In this document: in pieces, positions 57,673 to 64,000 of the stretch | Numbering within the stretch: position 1 is the stretch's first letter | Layout: each line of letters begins with the position of its first letter | Source: Streptomyces huiliensis | GTDB lineage: Bacteria > Actinomycetota > Actinomycetes > Streptomycetales > Streptomycetaceae | Reading direction: 5' to 3' | Length of the DNA stretch: 64,000 nucleotides | NCBI RefSeq assembly: GCF_020037025.1 | Contig: NZ_JAIQLH010000023.1 | Coordinates: 23,991 to 87,990, forward strand | Notes under the pieces: generated by a model | Database searches by the model: none | The model's input: only the letters and a program-made list of their open reading frames with translations | What the model was told of the DNA's origin: nothing | Translations under genes and position numbers: made by a program

Positions 57673-58506
57673 ATGAGCAAGCGCAATAACTGGGAGAACA
57701 AGCAGTCCGCCCGCGAGCGGCTGCGCGCCGAGCGCGAGCGGCAGGCGAAGAAGGAGCGGACCCGCCGCCAGCTCCTCGTCGGCGGCGCGACCGTCGGCGT
57801 CCTGGCCGTCGCGGCCGGCATCGTCGTGGCCGTGACGCAGCTCGGCGGCGACGGCAAGGACTCCGCGTGGGAGGCCGCCGCCAAGAAGACCCTCGTCAAG
57901 CCGGCCAACACCGCGGGCGACAAGGGCACCGAGATCGTCGTCGGCGACAAGAACGCCAAGCACACCCTGGAGGTCTTCCAGGACATGCGCTGCCCGGTCT
58001 GCTCGGTCTTCGAGCAGAACGTCGGCGACACCATCGACAAGGACATGAAGGCCGGCACGTTCAAGGTCTCGTACAGCATCGGCACCTTCATCGACCGCGG
58101 CGCGGGCGGCACCGGCAGCAAGAACGCGCTCAGCGCCGTCGGCGCGGCCCTCGACGTGAGCCCCGAGGCGTTCTCGGCCTACAACAAGGCCCTCTACTCC
58201 AAGGCCAACCACCCCGCGGAGAACAAGGACGCCTTCGCCAACGACGACACCCTGCTGAAGATCGCCCAGCAGGTCCCGGCCCTCAAGGGCAACGCGAAGT
58301 TCGAGAAGAACGTCAAGGAGGGCACCTTCGACAAGTGGGCCCTTGAGGTCTCCGACGTCTTCGACGGCCACAAGGACGTGACCGGAACGCCGACCCTCAA
58401 GCTGGACGGCGAGAAGCTGACGGTGGACACTCCTCAGGGCAAGGGCGTCCCCATGACCGCGGACCAGTTCCGCCAGGCGGTCGACGCGCGGCTGAAGCAG
58501 GGCTGA
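57673..58506 (+). CDS. membrane-anchored DsbA-like thiol oxidoreductase, first of tandem pair
   Basis: 277 aa. A strongly basic cytosolic N-terminus (SARERLRAERERQAKKERTR), a TM helix (34-55), then an extracytoplasmic DsbA/DsbG-like fold with active site CPVC (107-110) in 'LEVFQDMRCPVCSVFEQNV' and cis-Pro loop 'DVTGTPTLKLDGEKL'. Should oxidise or isomerise cysteines in exported proteins. It is about as long as, and clearly paralogous to, the gene at 59316, sharing 'KPANT', 'GDKNAK', 'GTGSKNA' and 'IAQQVPALKGN'. A hairpin follows at 58514-58534. Confidence 0.92.
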   Translation: MSKRNNWENKQSARERLRAERERQAKKERTRRQLLVGGATVGVLAVAAGIVVAVTQLGGDGKDSAWEAAAKKTLVKPANTAGDKGTEIVVGDKNAKHTLEVFQDMRCPVCSVFEQNVGDTIDKDMKAGTFKVSYSIGTFIDRGAGGTGSKNALSAVGAALDVSPEAFSAYNKALYSKANHPAENKDAFANDDTLLKIAQQVPALKGNAKFEKNVKEGTFDKWALEVSDVFDGHKDVTGTPTLKLDGEKLTVDTPQGKGVPMTADQFRQAVDARLKQG

Positions 58507-58513
58507 CGAAGCG

Positions 58514-58534
58514 GGGCTCCCCCCGCGGGAGCCC
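58514..58534 (+). terminator. hairpin after the first DsbA-like gene
   Basis: GGGCTCCC and GGGAGCCC form an 8-bp stem with a 5-nt loop, 7 nt after the stop and 61 nt before the next gene. The two cassettes may therefore be separate transcription units. Confidence 0.6.
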
Positions 58535-58595
58535 TGCCGGAAGTTGCCGAATCTTGACACGACTTTCACGGCGTGTCGTGGCACACTTCCGGCTT

Positions 58596-59273
58596 ATGGA
58601 GGGGACGGGAGTTCGGCTGCGCGCGCTGCGTGCCGCGCTGTTCACCGCCGTGTGCGTCACCCTGTCGGCCGCCTCCCACGTCCTCCTCTCCCGGATGCCG
58701 CTGCCGGTCCCCACGGTCGCCGCCCTGTCGGCGGCCTTCTTCGCGCTCGCCTACGCCCTGGCGGGCCGCGAGCGGGGTTACTGGCACATAGCCGCCCTCC
58801 TCGTCCCCCTGGAACTGGCCGCCGACACCGTCTTCACCACCGGCCAGCACGCCTGCTACGGCGCGGCAGGCGGCCCGGTCGCGGGCCCGCTCCGCTCCAT
58901 GGGCATCGACCTCGTCTGCCGAGGCGGCGAGGTCGGCACCCCCCTGGCCCACCTCACGGCAGGCCAGAGCCCACCACCGGAGGCCCTGGACTCGGCACTG
59001 CCGTGGCTGCTGCTGGCCTGCCACCTCGCCGTGGGCCTGCTGGCCGCGGCCTGGCTGCGCCGCGGCGAGGTGGCCGTGGCCCGGCTGCTGGGCGCGGCGG
59101 CCGCGGCCGCCTTCCGTCCCCTGCTGCTGGTGGCCGCCGCGCTCGGCGCCGCCCCGCGGCCCCGAGCCCGCGGCCTCCAGCCCACCCGGGACACCCTCCC
59201 GGCCCCGGCGCTGCCCCTGCTCGTCCACTCCGTCGTACGGCGCGGACCGCCCCGCTCCCCGGCTCTCGCCTGA
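58596..59273 (+). CDS. four-TM membrane protein with loop cysteines, second copy (DsbB-like by layout)
   Basis: 225 aa, paralogue of the protein at 57004. Shared: 'LRALRAALFTA.C' in TM1, 'SHVLLS', 'GRERGY', 'ALLVPLELAA' and 'TTGQH.CYGA'. Loop cysteines are Cys87 and Cys108 ('GIDLVCRGGEVG'); this loop is longer than in the first copy. Another Cys (142) lies in TM4. Basic cytosolic tail with 'RRGPP' near the end, as in copy one. ATG 58596 is aligned with the first copy's start. It is 42 bp upstream of its DsbA-like partner. Same inferred role. Confidence 0.75.
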   Translation: MEGTGVRLRALRAALFTAVCVTLSAASHVLLSRMPLPVPTVAALSAAFFALAYALAGRERGYWHIAALLVPLELAADTVFTTGQHACYGAAGGPVAGPLRSMGIDLVCRGGEVGTPLAHLTAGQSPPPEALDSALPWLLLACHLAVGLLAAAWLRRGEVAVARLLGAAAAAAFRPLLLVAAALGAAPRPRARGLQPTRDTLPAPALPLLVHSVVRRGPPRSPALA

Positions 59274-59315
59274 GCATCGCGGTCCCCATCCCCGTACTTT
59301 CACGGAGCAGACATC

Positions 59316-60146
59316 ATGAGCAACCGGAACAACGCCCAGAACAAGCAGGCCGCCCGCGAGCGGCTGCGCGCCGAGCGCGAGCGCCAGGCAAAGAAGGACA
59401 AGACCAAGCGCCAACTCGTCGTCGCGGGCTCCCTCGTCGTCGTCCTGGCCATCGCCGGCGGCGTCGGGTTCGCCGTCAGCAAGATGAACGACAGCGAGGA
59501 CGGCCAGTGGAAGGCCGCCGCCGAGAAGACGCTCGTCAAGCCGGCCAACACGTCGGGTGAGGACGGCACCGAGATCCTCATCGGCGACAAGAACGCCAAG
59601 GAGACCCTGACGGTCTACGAGGACCCGCGCTGCCCGATCTGCGCCCAGTTCGAGCAGAACTCCGGGAAGAAGCTGCGCCAGGACGTCAAGGACGGCCGCT
59701 ACAAGGTGCGCTTCGTTCTGGCCAACTTCCTCGACAACGCCCCGGCGATCAAGGGCACCGGTTCGAAGAACGCGGTGAGCGCCTTGGGCGCCGCCCTCAA
59801 CGTGGGCCAGGACGCCTTCTTCGAGTACAAGGAGGCCCTGTACTCCGAGGCCAACCACCCCGAGGAGACGGACGACGCGTTCTCCGACGACAAGAAGCTC
59901 CTCGACATCGCCCAGCAGGTCCCCGCACTCAAGGGCAACAAGAAGTTCGAGAACAGCGTCAAGGACCACACCTTCGACCGCTGGGCCCTGGAGATCGGCA
60001 AGGTCATAGGCAAGGACGGCATCGAGGGCACCCCGGCCCTGGTCCACAACAAGAAGCAGCTGCACGTGCCCGGCAGCAAGATGCCCCCGCTGCAGGAAGA
60101 GCAGTTCACCGCGCTGATCGACGAGGAATTCGGGAAGAAGAAGTAA
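59316..60146 (+). CDS. membrane-anchored DsbA-like thiol oxidoreductase, second of tandem pair
   Basis: 276 aa, same architecture as the first: basic N-terminus, TM helix (33-54), then a thioredoxin-like domain with CPIC (106-109) in 'LTVYEDPRCPICAQFEQNSG' and cis-Pro loop 'GIEGTPALVHNKKQL'. The dipeptide between the Cys differs (PI against PV), as do many surface residues, so the two copies may have different redox potential or clients. A terminator hairpin follows at 60153-60181. Confidence 0.92.
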   Translation: MSNRNNAQNKQAARERLRAERERQAKKDKTKRQLVVAGSLVVVLAIAGGVGFAVSKMNDSEDGQWKAAAEKTLVKPANTSGEDGTEILIGDKNAKETLTVYEDPRCPICAQFEQNSGKKLRQDVKDGRYKVRFVLANFLDNAPAIKGTGSKNAVSALGAALNVGQDAFFEYKEALYSEANHPEETDDAFSDDKKLLDIAQQVPALKGNKKFENSVKDHTFDRWALEIGKVIGKDGIEGTPALVHNKKQLHVPGSKMPPLQEEQFTALIDEEFGKKK

Positions 60147-60152
60147 ACCACT

Positions 60153-60181
60153 CGTGGGTGGGCGCATGACGTCCACCCACG
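60153..60181 (+). terminator. terminator after the second DsbA-like gene
   Basis: CGTGGGTGG and CCACCCACG form a 9-bp perfect stem with an 11-nt loop, 6 nt beyond the stop codon. The 200 bp beyond it contain no recognisable gene. Confidence 0.75.
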
Positions 60182-60385
60182 CCATAGACATACTTGGGCT
60201 CCTTCATCGGCGCATCGACGCTAATTACCGCTCCCCCCAGGAGCCGGACCAAGTAAGCGACAACACGTTACGGGCGCGCACGACTCGAGCAGTCAGGCCT
60301 GCCCACAACGCAGAGGGCCCCAATACCTCCACAAGAACGACAAATGCTGCGCCGCCCCGAGGGTGACGCAGCATTTGGTCAAAAA

Positions 60386-60643
60386 TTAGCGGCCGCAGTA
60401 CTTCAAGATGGTCTGGCGGTGTCCCTTATTTATCACGAGCCACTGCGCGTGCTTCTCACCGTCCACGTAAACCCACTTTTCCCAGGAGTAGAAAACCCCA
60501 TCCCGCCCCACCTCGCTCCGACCAGTGCACCACCCATAGGTCGGAGCAGCACTTGCGTTAGGCGCCAGCGCCACTCCGACGCCCAGGGCAAGCAGGGATG
60601 CACATACGCCGCTTGCCATTCGACGCCCCAGCGATGATTTCAC
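60386..60643 (-). CDS. small secreted protein in AT-rich segment
   Basis: 85 aa, not recognised. Signal peptide 'RRMASGVCASLLALGVGVAL' ending PNASA, mature part of about 50 residues starting APTYGWCTGRSEVG, with aromatic-rich 'VFYSWEKWVYVDGEKHAQWL' and a final KYCGR. The two mature Cys could form one disulfide. The GTG at 60643 is preferred because GAGGG lies 5 nt upstream; GTG 60655 is the longer option. Base composition and codon use (AAT, ATA, AAA) differ from neighbours, which suggests acquired DNA. Confidence 0.65.
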   Translation of the reverse strand: MKSSLGRRMASGVCASLLALGVGVALAPNASAAPTYGWCTGRSEVGRDGVFYSWEKWVYVDGEKHAQWLVINKGHRQTILKYCGR

Positions 60644-61028
60644 AACAGCCCTCACTTTCGAACGAATTTCATAACGGCGTACACACTAGCGAACGACCGG
60701 AACTCCAACCATACAATTCCAGCCAAAATGCGACTGAAGCAAAGGCTTGAAATAACTACGGCATTTGACCTGCGTTGAGGCGCTGCAGCACCGCCGACGC
60801 CACTTGAGCCGAATGACAGCCGGCCACCTACGGGACGCACAACAGGCCACACCGGCCGGAATACATAAGCAGATCATTCGGGCATTCACACATCTTTGTC
60901 GGCGTAGCAGGCACTCGCCCTAACAGCACCGGCGCCTGACTGTGGTGACCACGAGTGCTGTTAACACTTGTAGGTCTTGATCACGGCGAAGCCCTCCGGC
61001 GTGGTGGAGGTGTCGCATCTTCGACGCG
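60644..61028. other. AT-rich gap with nested dyad, no gene seen
   Basis: 385 bp upstream of the small secreted gene and up to the IS remnant. The part at about 60650-60760 is among the most AT-rich sequence in the window. TAACAGCAC (60921-60929) and GTGCTGTTA (60955-60963) form a perfect 9-bp inverted repeat enclosing GTGGTGACCAC (60942-60952), itself palindromic about one base. It may be an old mobile-element end or a hairpin. I see no reading frame with coding character. Confidence 0.5.
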
Positions 61029-61731
61029 CGGAGGTCTTCGCGCCGCACCGTGATGCCCGGCTGATCGTTCGGGTAGGCGGCTGCCGATCGAGCGTGGCTG
61101 CTAGGCCGTCCCATCGCGCATGTCGCAGCCGAATGGGAGTCTCACGGGCCACCGCCATAAGTGGCTGCGCCACTGGCGGACAGAGAAACAACGGCCTGCA
61201 TGACCGGTCCAGCCGGTCTCGCGCAACGCCGCACCAGACTTCGGCAGCGATGGAAGAACAGGTCTGCCGTCTGCGGCAAGGACGCAAGCTTGGCCCGGCC
61301 CGCCCCACCACTGGCTATGACTACAGCCGCCTTGCCTACAGCGAAGTACTCCCAGACGAGTAAGCCGCCACCTGCGGGCCTCCCTCCAACGAGCCGCAGC
61401 CTTGTTCGCCGCCTTCGGCATCATGCGCACCAATCGCGTCCTGACCGACGACGCCTGGGCCTTACTCCCAGGAGCTTCACCTATAGCGGCAAGCGCTTGC
61501 CAATCTGGGCGCGACCGGCAAGCTCACACGCGTCTACCGGCCGCAGACCAACGGCAAATCGAACGTTTCTACCGCGCCCAGCTTGATGAGTGGGCCTGCT
61601 GCCCTACGCCAGCAGCGACGAACAGACCACCGCTCTGGCAGACTTCCCGCACACCTACAACCGCCACCACCGCCACACCGCACTCGGCGGCCCCCACCCA
61701 TCGCCGCGTGAACAACGCTTCAGGTCAATAA
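61029..61731 (+). pseudogene. decayed IS481-like transposase
   Basis: Fragments of one transposase appear in order but in different frames. The N-terminal helix-turn-helix region ('GLHDRSSRSRATPHQT', 'EEQVCRLRQGRKLGPAR') comes first. Next, after an apparent loss of about 100 codons, 'GYDYSRLAYSEVLPDE' (start of the DDE core) is followed by a stop. 'FAAFGIMRTNRVLTDD' (second catalytic Asp) comes next, then 'VYRPQTNGK', and in another frame 'IERFYRAQLDEWACC' (catalytic Glu), ending 'TTALADFPHTYNRHHRHTAL'. Several frameshifts and a deletion make it nonfunctional. Clear terminal inverted repeats were not found. Confidence 0.8.
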
Positions 61732-62165
61732 CCCAGCCGCCGCGCCCACGGTCCGGTGAACTCCGGTCAACCCGGCCCACTTGACCGTCGGTTGCATCCG
61801 GGGCATGGCACCGCATCCACACGATCGGCCTCAGGGGCACCGCGGCGGGCAGCAGTGCGGTACGGAAGCGGGCATAAGCAAGAATCTCCGAGGAGTCGTT
61901 CACGTCGCTTGGGACTGAAGATGAGCAAGCCCTTCTATGAGGCGCCGTTGAGCAGTCCCCCCTGAACGTAGGACGTGGGACGTGGGAACTCTTGGCTGTT
62001 CTCTGCCCGTTGGCACCGCATTGCCGTTGCGCCGGCCGCCGCAGGTGACCACGGTAACCGGTGCGGAACGCGGCGCGAAGGAGAAGTAGCTGGGCAAGAA
62101 CGAACGGATGAAACTCTGGTATGGGCCGGCGCCCATATGTGCGAACGGCGATAAAGTATGCGCCT
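61732..62165. other. gap between IS remnant and phoD, no confident gene
   Basis: 434 bp. A minus-strand frame reading 'VNDSSEILAYARFRTALLPA' then 'VPLRPIVWMRCHAPDATDGQ' has some coding look and may be debris of another insertion, but it has no family match I can name. The last 100 bp upstream of phoD are AT-richer and should hold its promoter. Confidence 0.4.
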
Positions 62166-63845
62166 GTGAACCCACGTCCCCCGATATCCCGCCGTGCAGC
62201 CGTGACCGGCGCCGCGGCCACCGCCGCGCTGCTGCCCCTCGCCGTCGCCCCGTCCGCCGGGGCGGCCACCGCCGTCCGTGCCGCGGCTCGTGCCGAGACG
62301 GCGGCGGCCCCCGCCTTCCTGCACGGTGTCGCCTCCGGCGACCCGCTGCCCGACGGCATCCTGCTGTGGACCCGGGTGACCCCGGTCCCGGAGGCCGTGC
62401 CCGGTTCCGGGATCGGGCCGGACGTGCAGGTGAGCTGGCAGGTCGCCGAGGACGCCGGGTTCAGCCGGGTCGTCGCTTCCGGTACGGTCACCGCGTCCGC
62501 CGCCGGCGACCACACGGTCAAGGCCGACGTCCGCGGACTGCGGCCCGGCGCCGACCACTTCTACCGGTTCACGGTCACCGGCGGCTCGGGGGAGATCCAC
62601 TCCCCCACCGGCCGGACGCGCACGGCCCCCGCCCCCGATGCCCGGACGGACGGTCTCCGCTTCGGCGTGGTCTCCTGCGCCAACTACGAGTCGGGCCACT
62701 TCTCGGCCTACCGCCACCTCGCCGCGCGCCGCGACCTGGACGCGGTGCTGCACCTCGGCGACTACCTCTACGAGTACGCGTCGGGCGTCTACCCGACGGC
62801 CAAGTACGTCGTCCGGCCGCACGAGCCCAGACACGAGATCGTCACGCTCGCCGACTACCGCACCCGGCACGGGCGTTACAAGACCGACCCCGACCTCCAG
62901 GCGCTGCACGCGGCGCTGCCCGTCGTCGCCATCTGGGACGACCACGAGTTCGCCGACAACGCCTGGTCCGGCGGGGCCGGCAACCACACGCCGGGCGCCG
63001 AGGGCGCCTGGGCGGACCGCGTCGCCGCGGCGAAGAAGGCGTACTTCGAGTGGATGCCGGTACGCCCGTCCGTCGAGGGCACCACCTACCGCAGGCTGCG
63101 CTTCGGCCGCCTCGCCGACCTGCACCTGCTGGACCTGCGCTCGTTCCGCTCGGAGCAGGTCAAGGCGGGCAGCGGCGCGGTGGACGACCCCTCCCGCACC
63201 CTCACCGGCCGCGCCCAGCTCGACTGGCTGAAGGACGGCCTGGCCGCCTCCGACACCACCTGGCGGCTCGTCGGCAACCCGGTGATGATGTCCCCGCTCG
63301 CCTTCGGCGCCATGCCGGCCCACCTCCTCAAGCCGCTCGCCAAGCTGCTCGGCCTGCCCGAGGAGGGCATCGCCGCCAACACCGACCAGTGGGACGGCTA
63401 CACCCACGACCGCCGCGAGCTCCTCGGCCACCTCACCGGCCGCGGCATCGGCAACACCGTCTTCCTCACCGGCGACATCCACATGGCCTGGGCCAACGAC
63501 GTCCCGGAGAAGGCCGCCACGTACCCGGTCTCCCGCTCGGTCGCCACCGAGTTCGTCGTCACCTCGGTCACCGCCGACAACCTCGACGACACCCTCCACG
63601 TCCTCCCGCACACCCTCTCGCTCCCGGCCGTCGCCGCCATCAAGGCCGCCAACCGGCACGTCAAGTGGGTCGACATGGACTCCCACGGCTACGGCGTCCT
63701 CGACATCACCGCCGACCACGCGCAGATGGACTACTACGTCCTCTCCGACAAGCGGGATCCGAAGGCGACGTCGAAGTGGGCGCGGTCGTACCGGACGGCG
63801 ACGGGCAGCCAGCGGGTGGAGCGGGTGAAGGCGCCGGTGCGCTGA
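62166..63845 (+). CDS. phoD: PhoD-type alkaline phosphatase/phosphodiesterase, Tat-exported
   Basis: 559-aa secreted calcium/iron phosphatase releasing phosphate from organic esters outside the cell. Twin-arginine signal '[20 protein letters not shown]' and an Ala-rich cleavage region. N-terminal fibronectin-like PhoD_N domain ('[20 protein letters not shown]'), then metal-ligand motifs: '[15 protein letters not shown]', '[10 protein letters not shown]', '[11 protein letters not shown]' and '[11 protein letters not shown]'. The GTG 62166 start gives the normal signal length; the frame to 62121 adds unneeded residues. Streptomyces phoD genes answer to PhoP, but I see no clear PHO box in the short upstream region. 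Cassette F follows. Confidence 0.96.
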   Translation: MNPRPPISRRAAVTGAAATAALLPLAVAPSAGAATAVRAAARAETAAAPAFLHGVASGDPLPDGILLWTRVTPVPEAVPGSGIGPDVQVSWQVAEDAGFSRVVASGTVTASAAGDHTVKADVRGLRPGADHFYRFTVTGGSGEIHSPTGRTRTAPAPDARTDGLRFGVVSCANYESGHFSAYRHLAARRDLDAVLHLGDYLYEYASGVYPTAKYVVRPHEPRHEIVTLADYRTRHGRYKTDPDLQALHAALPVVAIWDDHEFADNAWSGGAGNHTPGAEGAWADRVAAAKKAYFEWMPVRPSVEGTTYRRLRFGRLADLHLLDLRSFRSEQVKAGSGAVDDPSRTLTGRAQLDWLKDGLAASDTTWRLVGNPVMMSPLAFGAMPAHLLKPLAKLLGLPEEGIAANTDQWDGYTHDRRELLGHLTGRGIGNTVFLTGDIHMAWANDVPEKAATYPVSRSVATEFVVTSVTADNLDDTLHVLPHTLSLPAVAAIKAANRHVKWVDMDSHGYGVLDITADHAQMDYYVLSDKRDPKATSKWARSYRTATGSQRVERVKAPVR

Positions 63846-63863
63846 GCGCTGACGCGGTGGGGT

Positions 63864-64000
63864 GCCCCGGTCCCGCGCCCCTTCGCCGTTTCCTGGGGGC
63901 TGCGCCCCAGACCCCCCTTGTCCTCAAACGCCGGACAGGCTGAATCAGCCCGTCCGGCGTTTGAGGACAGCGCCCGCAGGGCGCTTCGGGGGTGCGGGGG
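63864..64000. repeat. nested palindromic cassette, copy F (cut by window end), 3' of phoD
   Basis: Left arm CCCCGGTCCCGCGCCCCTTC, hairpin CTGGGGGCTGCGCCCCAG and central stem CTCAAACGCCGGACAGGCTG/CAGCCCGTCCGGCGTTTGAG (one mismatch) are visible before the window ends. It begins 18 bp after the phoD stop. Confidence 0.88.

Noticed and set aside
61029..61731. Functional insertion sequence
   Set aside because: The transposase is interrupted by a deletion, stops and frameshifts, and no convincing terminal inverted repeats were found.

Overview
The window is high-GC actinobacterial DNA, almost certainly a Streptomyces chromosome. The evidence is the strong third-position GC bias, frequent GTG and TTG starts with 4-base ATGA/GTGA overlaps, and a trp/his gene order known from Streptomyces: trpA-trpB-trpM-trpC, three membrane-protein genes, trpE-hisI, and hisD-C-B-(small ORF)-H-priA-ridA-hisF. 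A twin-arginine L-glutamate-oxidase-like enzyme, a close relative of S. griseus trypsin and the 24-residue actinobacterial ribosomal protein bL37 agree with this.

Layout. 1-6.5 kb: a truncated LysR regulator divergent from a solitary ClpP, a NarL-type two-component pair, a repeat-containing secreted basic protein, a secreted trypsin and a cytosolic HExxH/zinc-ribbon protein. 6.5-13.5 kb: a compact exopolysaccharide-type locus made of two divergent operons. One holds a DUF2334 deacetylase-like protein and a GH113-like lipoprotein. The other holds a small membrane protein, a processive GT2 synthase, a UDP-GlcNAc 2-epimerase and an anchored jelly-roll protein. 13.5-20.9 kb is accessory: a gene remnant, an L-amino-acid oxidase beside a propeller-like protein, an XRE regulator with two small ORFs, a type I-E-like CRISPR array with no cas genes in the window, and an AMIN-like secreted protein.

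21-45 kb is core nitrogen and amino-acid metabolism on the minus strand. GltBD makes glutamate. Next come a VIT1-type transporter, Lgt and a DsbA-like thiol oxidoreductase. trpA/B/M/C and trpE follow, and the his operon is a tightly overlapping run. No trpF is seen; priA (HisA/TrpF) should serve both pathways. hisG, hisE, trpD and trpG are not in the window. Possible regulatory DNA includes GlnR-like half-sites and inverted repeats upstream of gltB, an 18-bp palindrome upstream of hisD, and a Trp-Trp leader-like ORF whose stop overlaps the trpC start.

45-57 kb: a repeat-rich membrane protein, a LON-domain protein, a YbaK deacylase, bL37, an ABC-2 exporter, a NYN-domain protein and dnaE. 57-60 kb: a tandem duplication of a two-gene unit, a four-helix membrane protein with conserved loop cysteines plus a membrane-anchored DsbA-like protein. 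60.1-62.1 kb is AT-richer, with a small secreted protein and a decayed IS481-like transposase, and looks acquired. The window ends with a Tat-exported PhoD phosphatase.

Six copies of a nested palindromic cassette (roughly 170-210 bp when complete) each sit next to a stop codon and probably act as transcription terminators.
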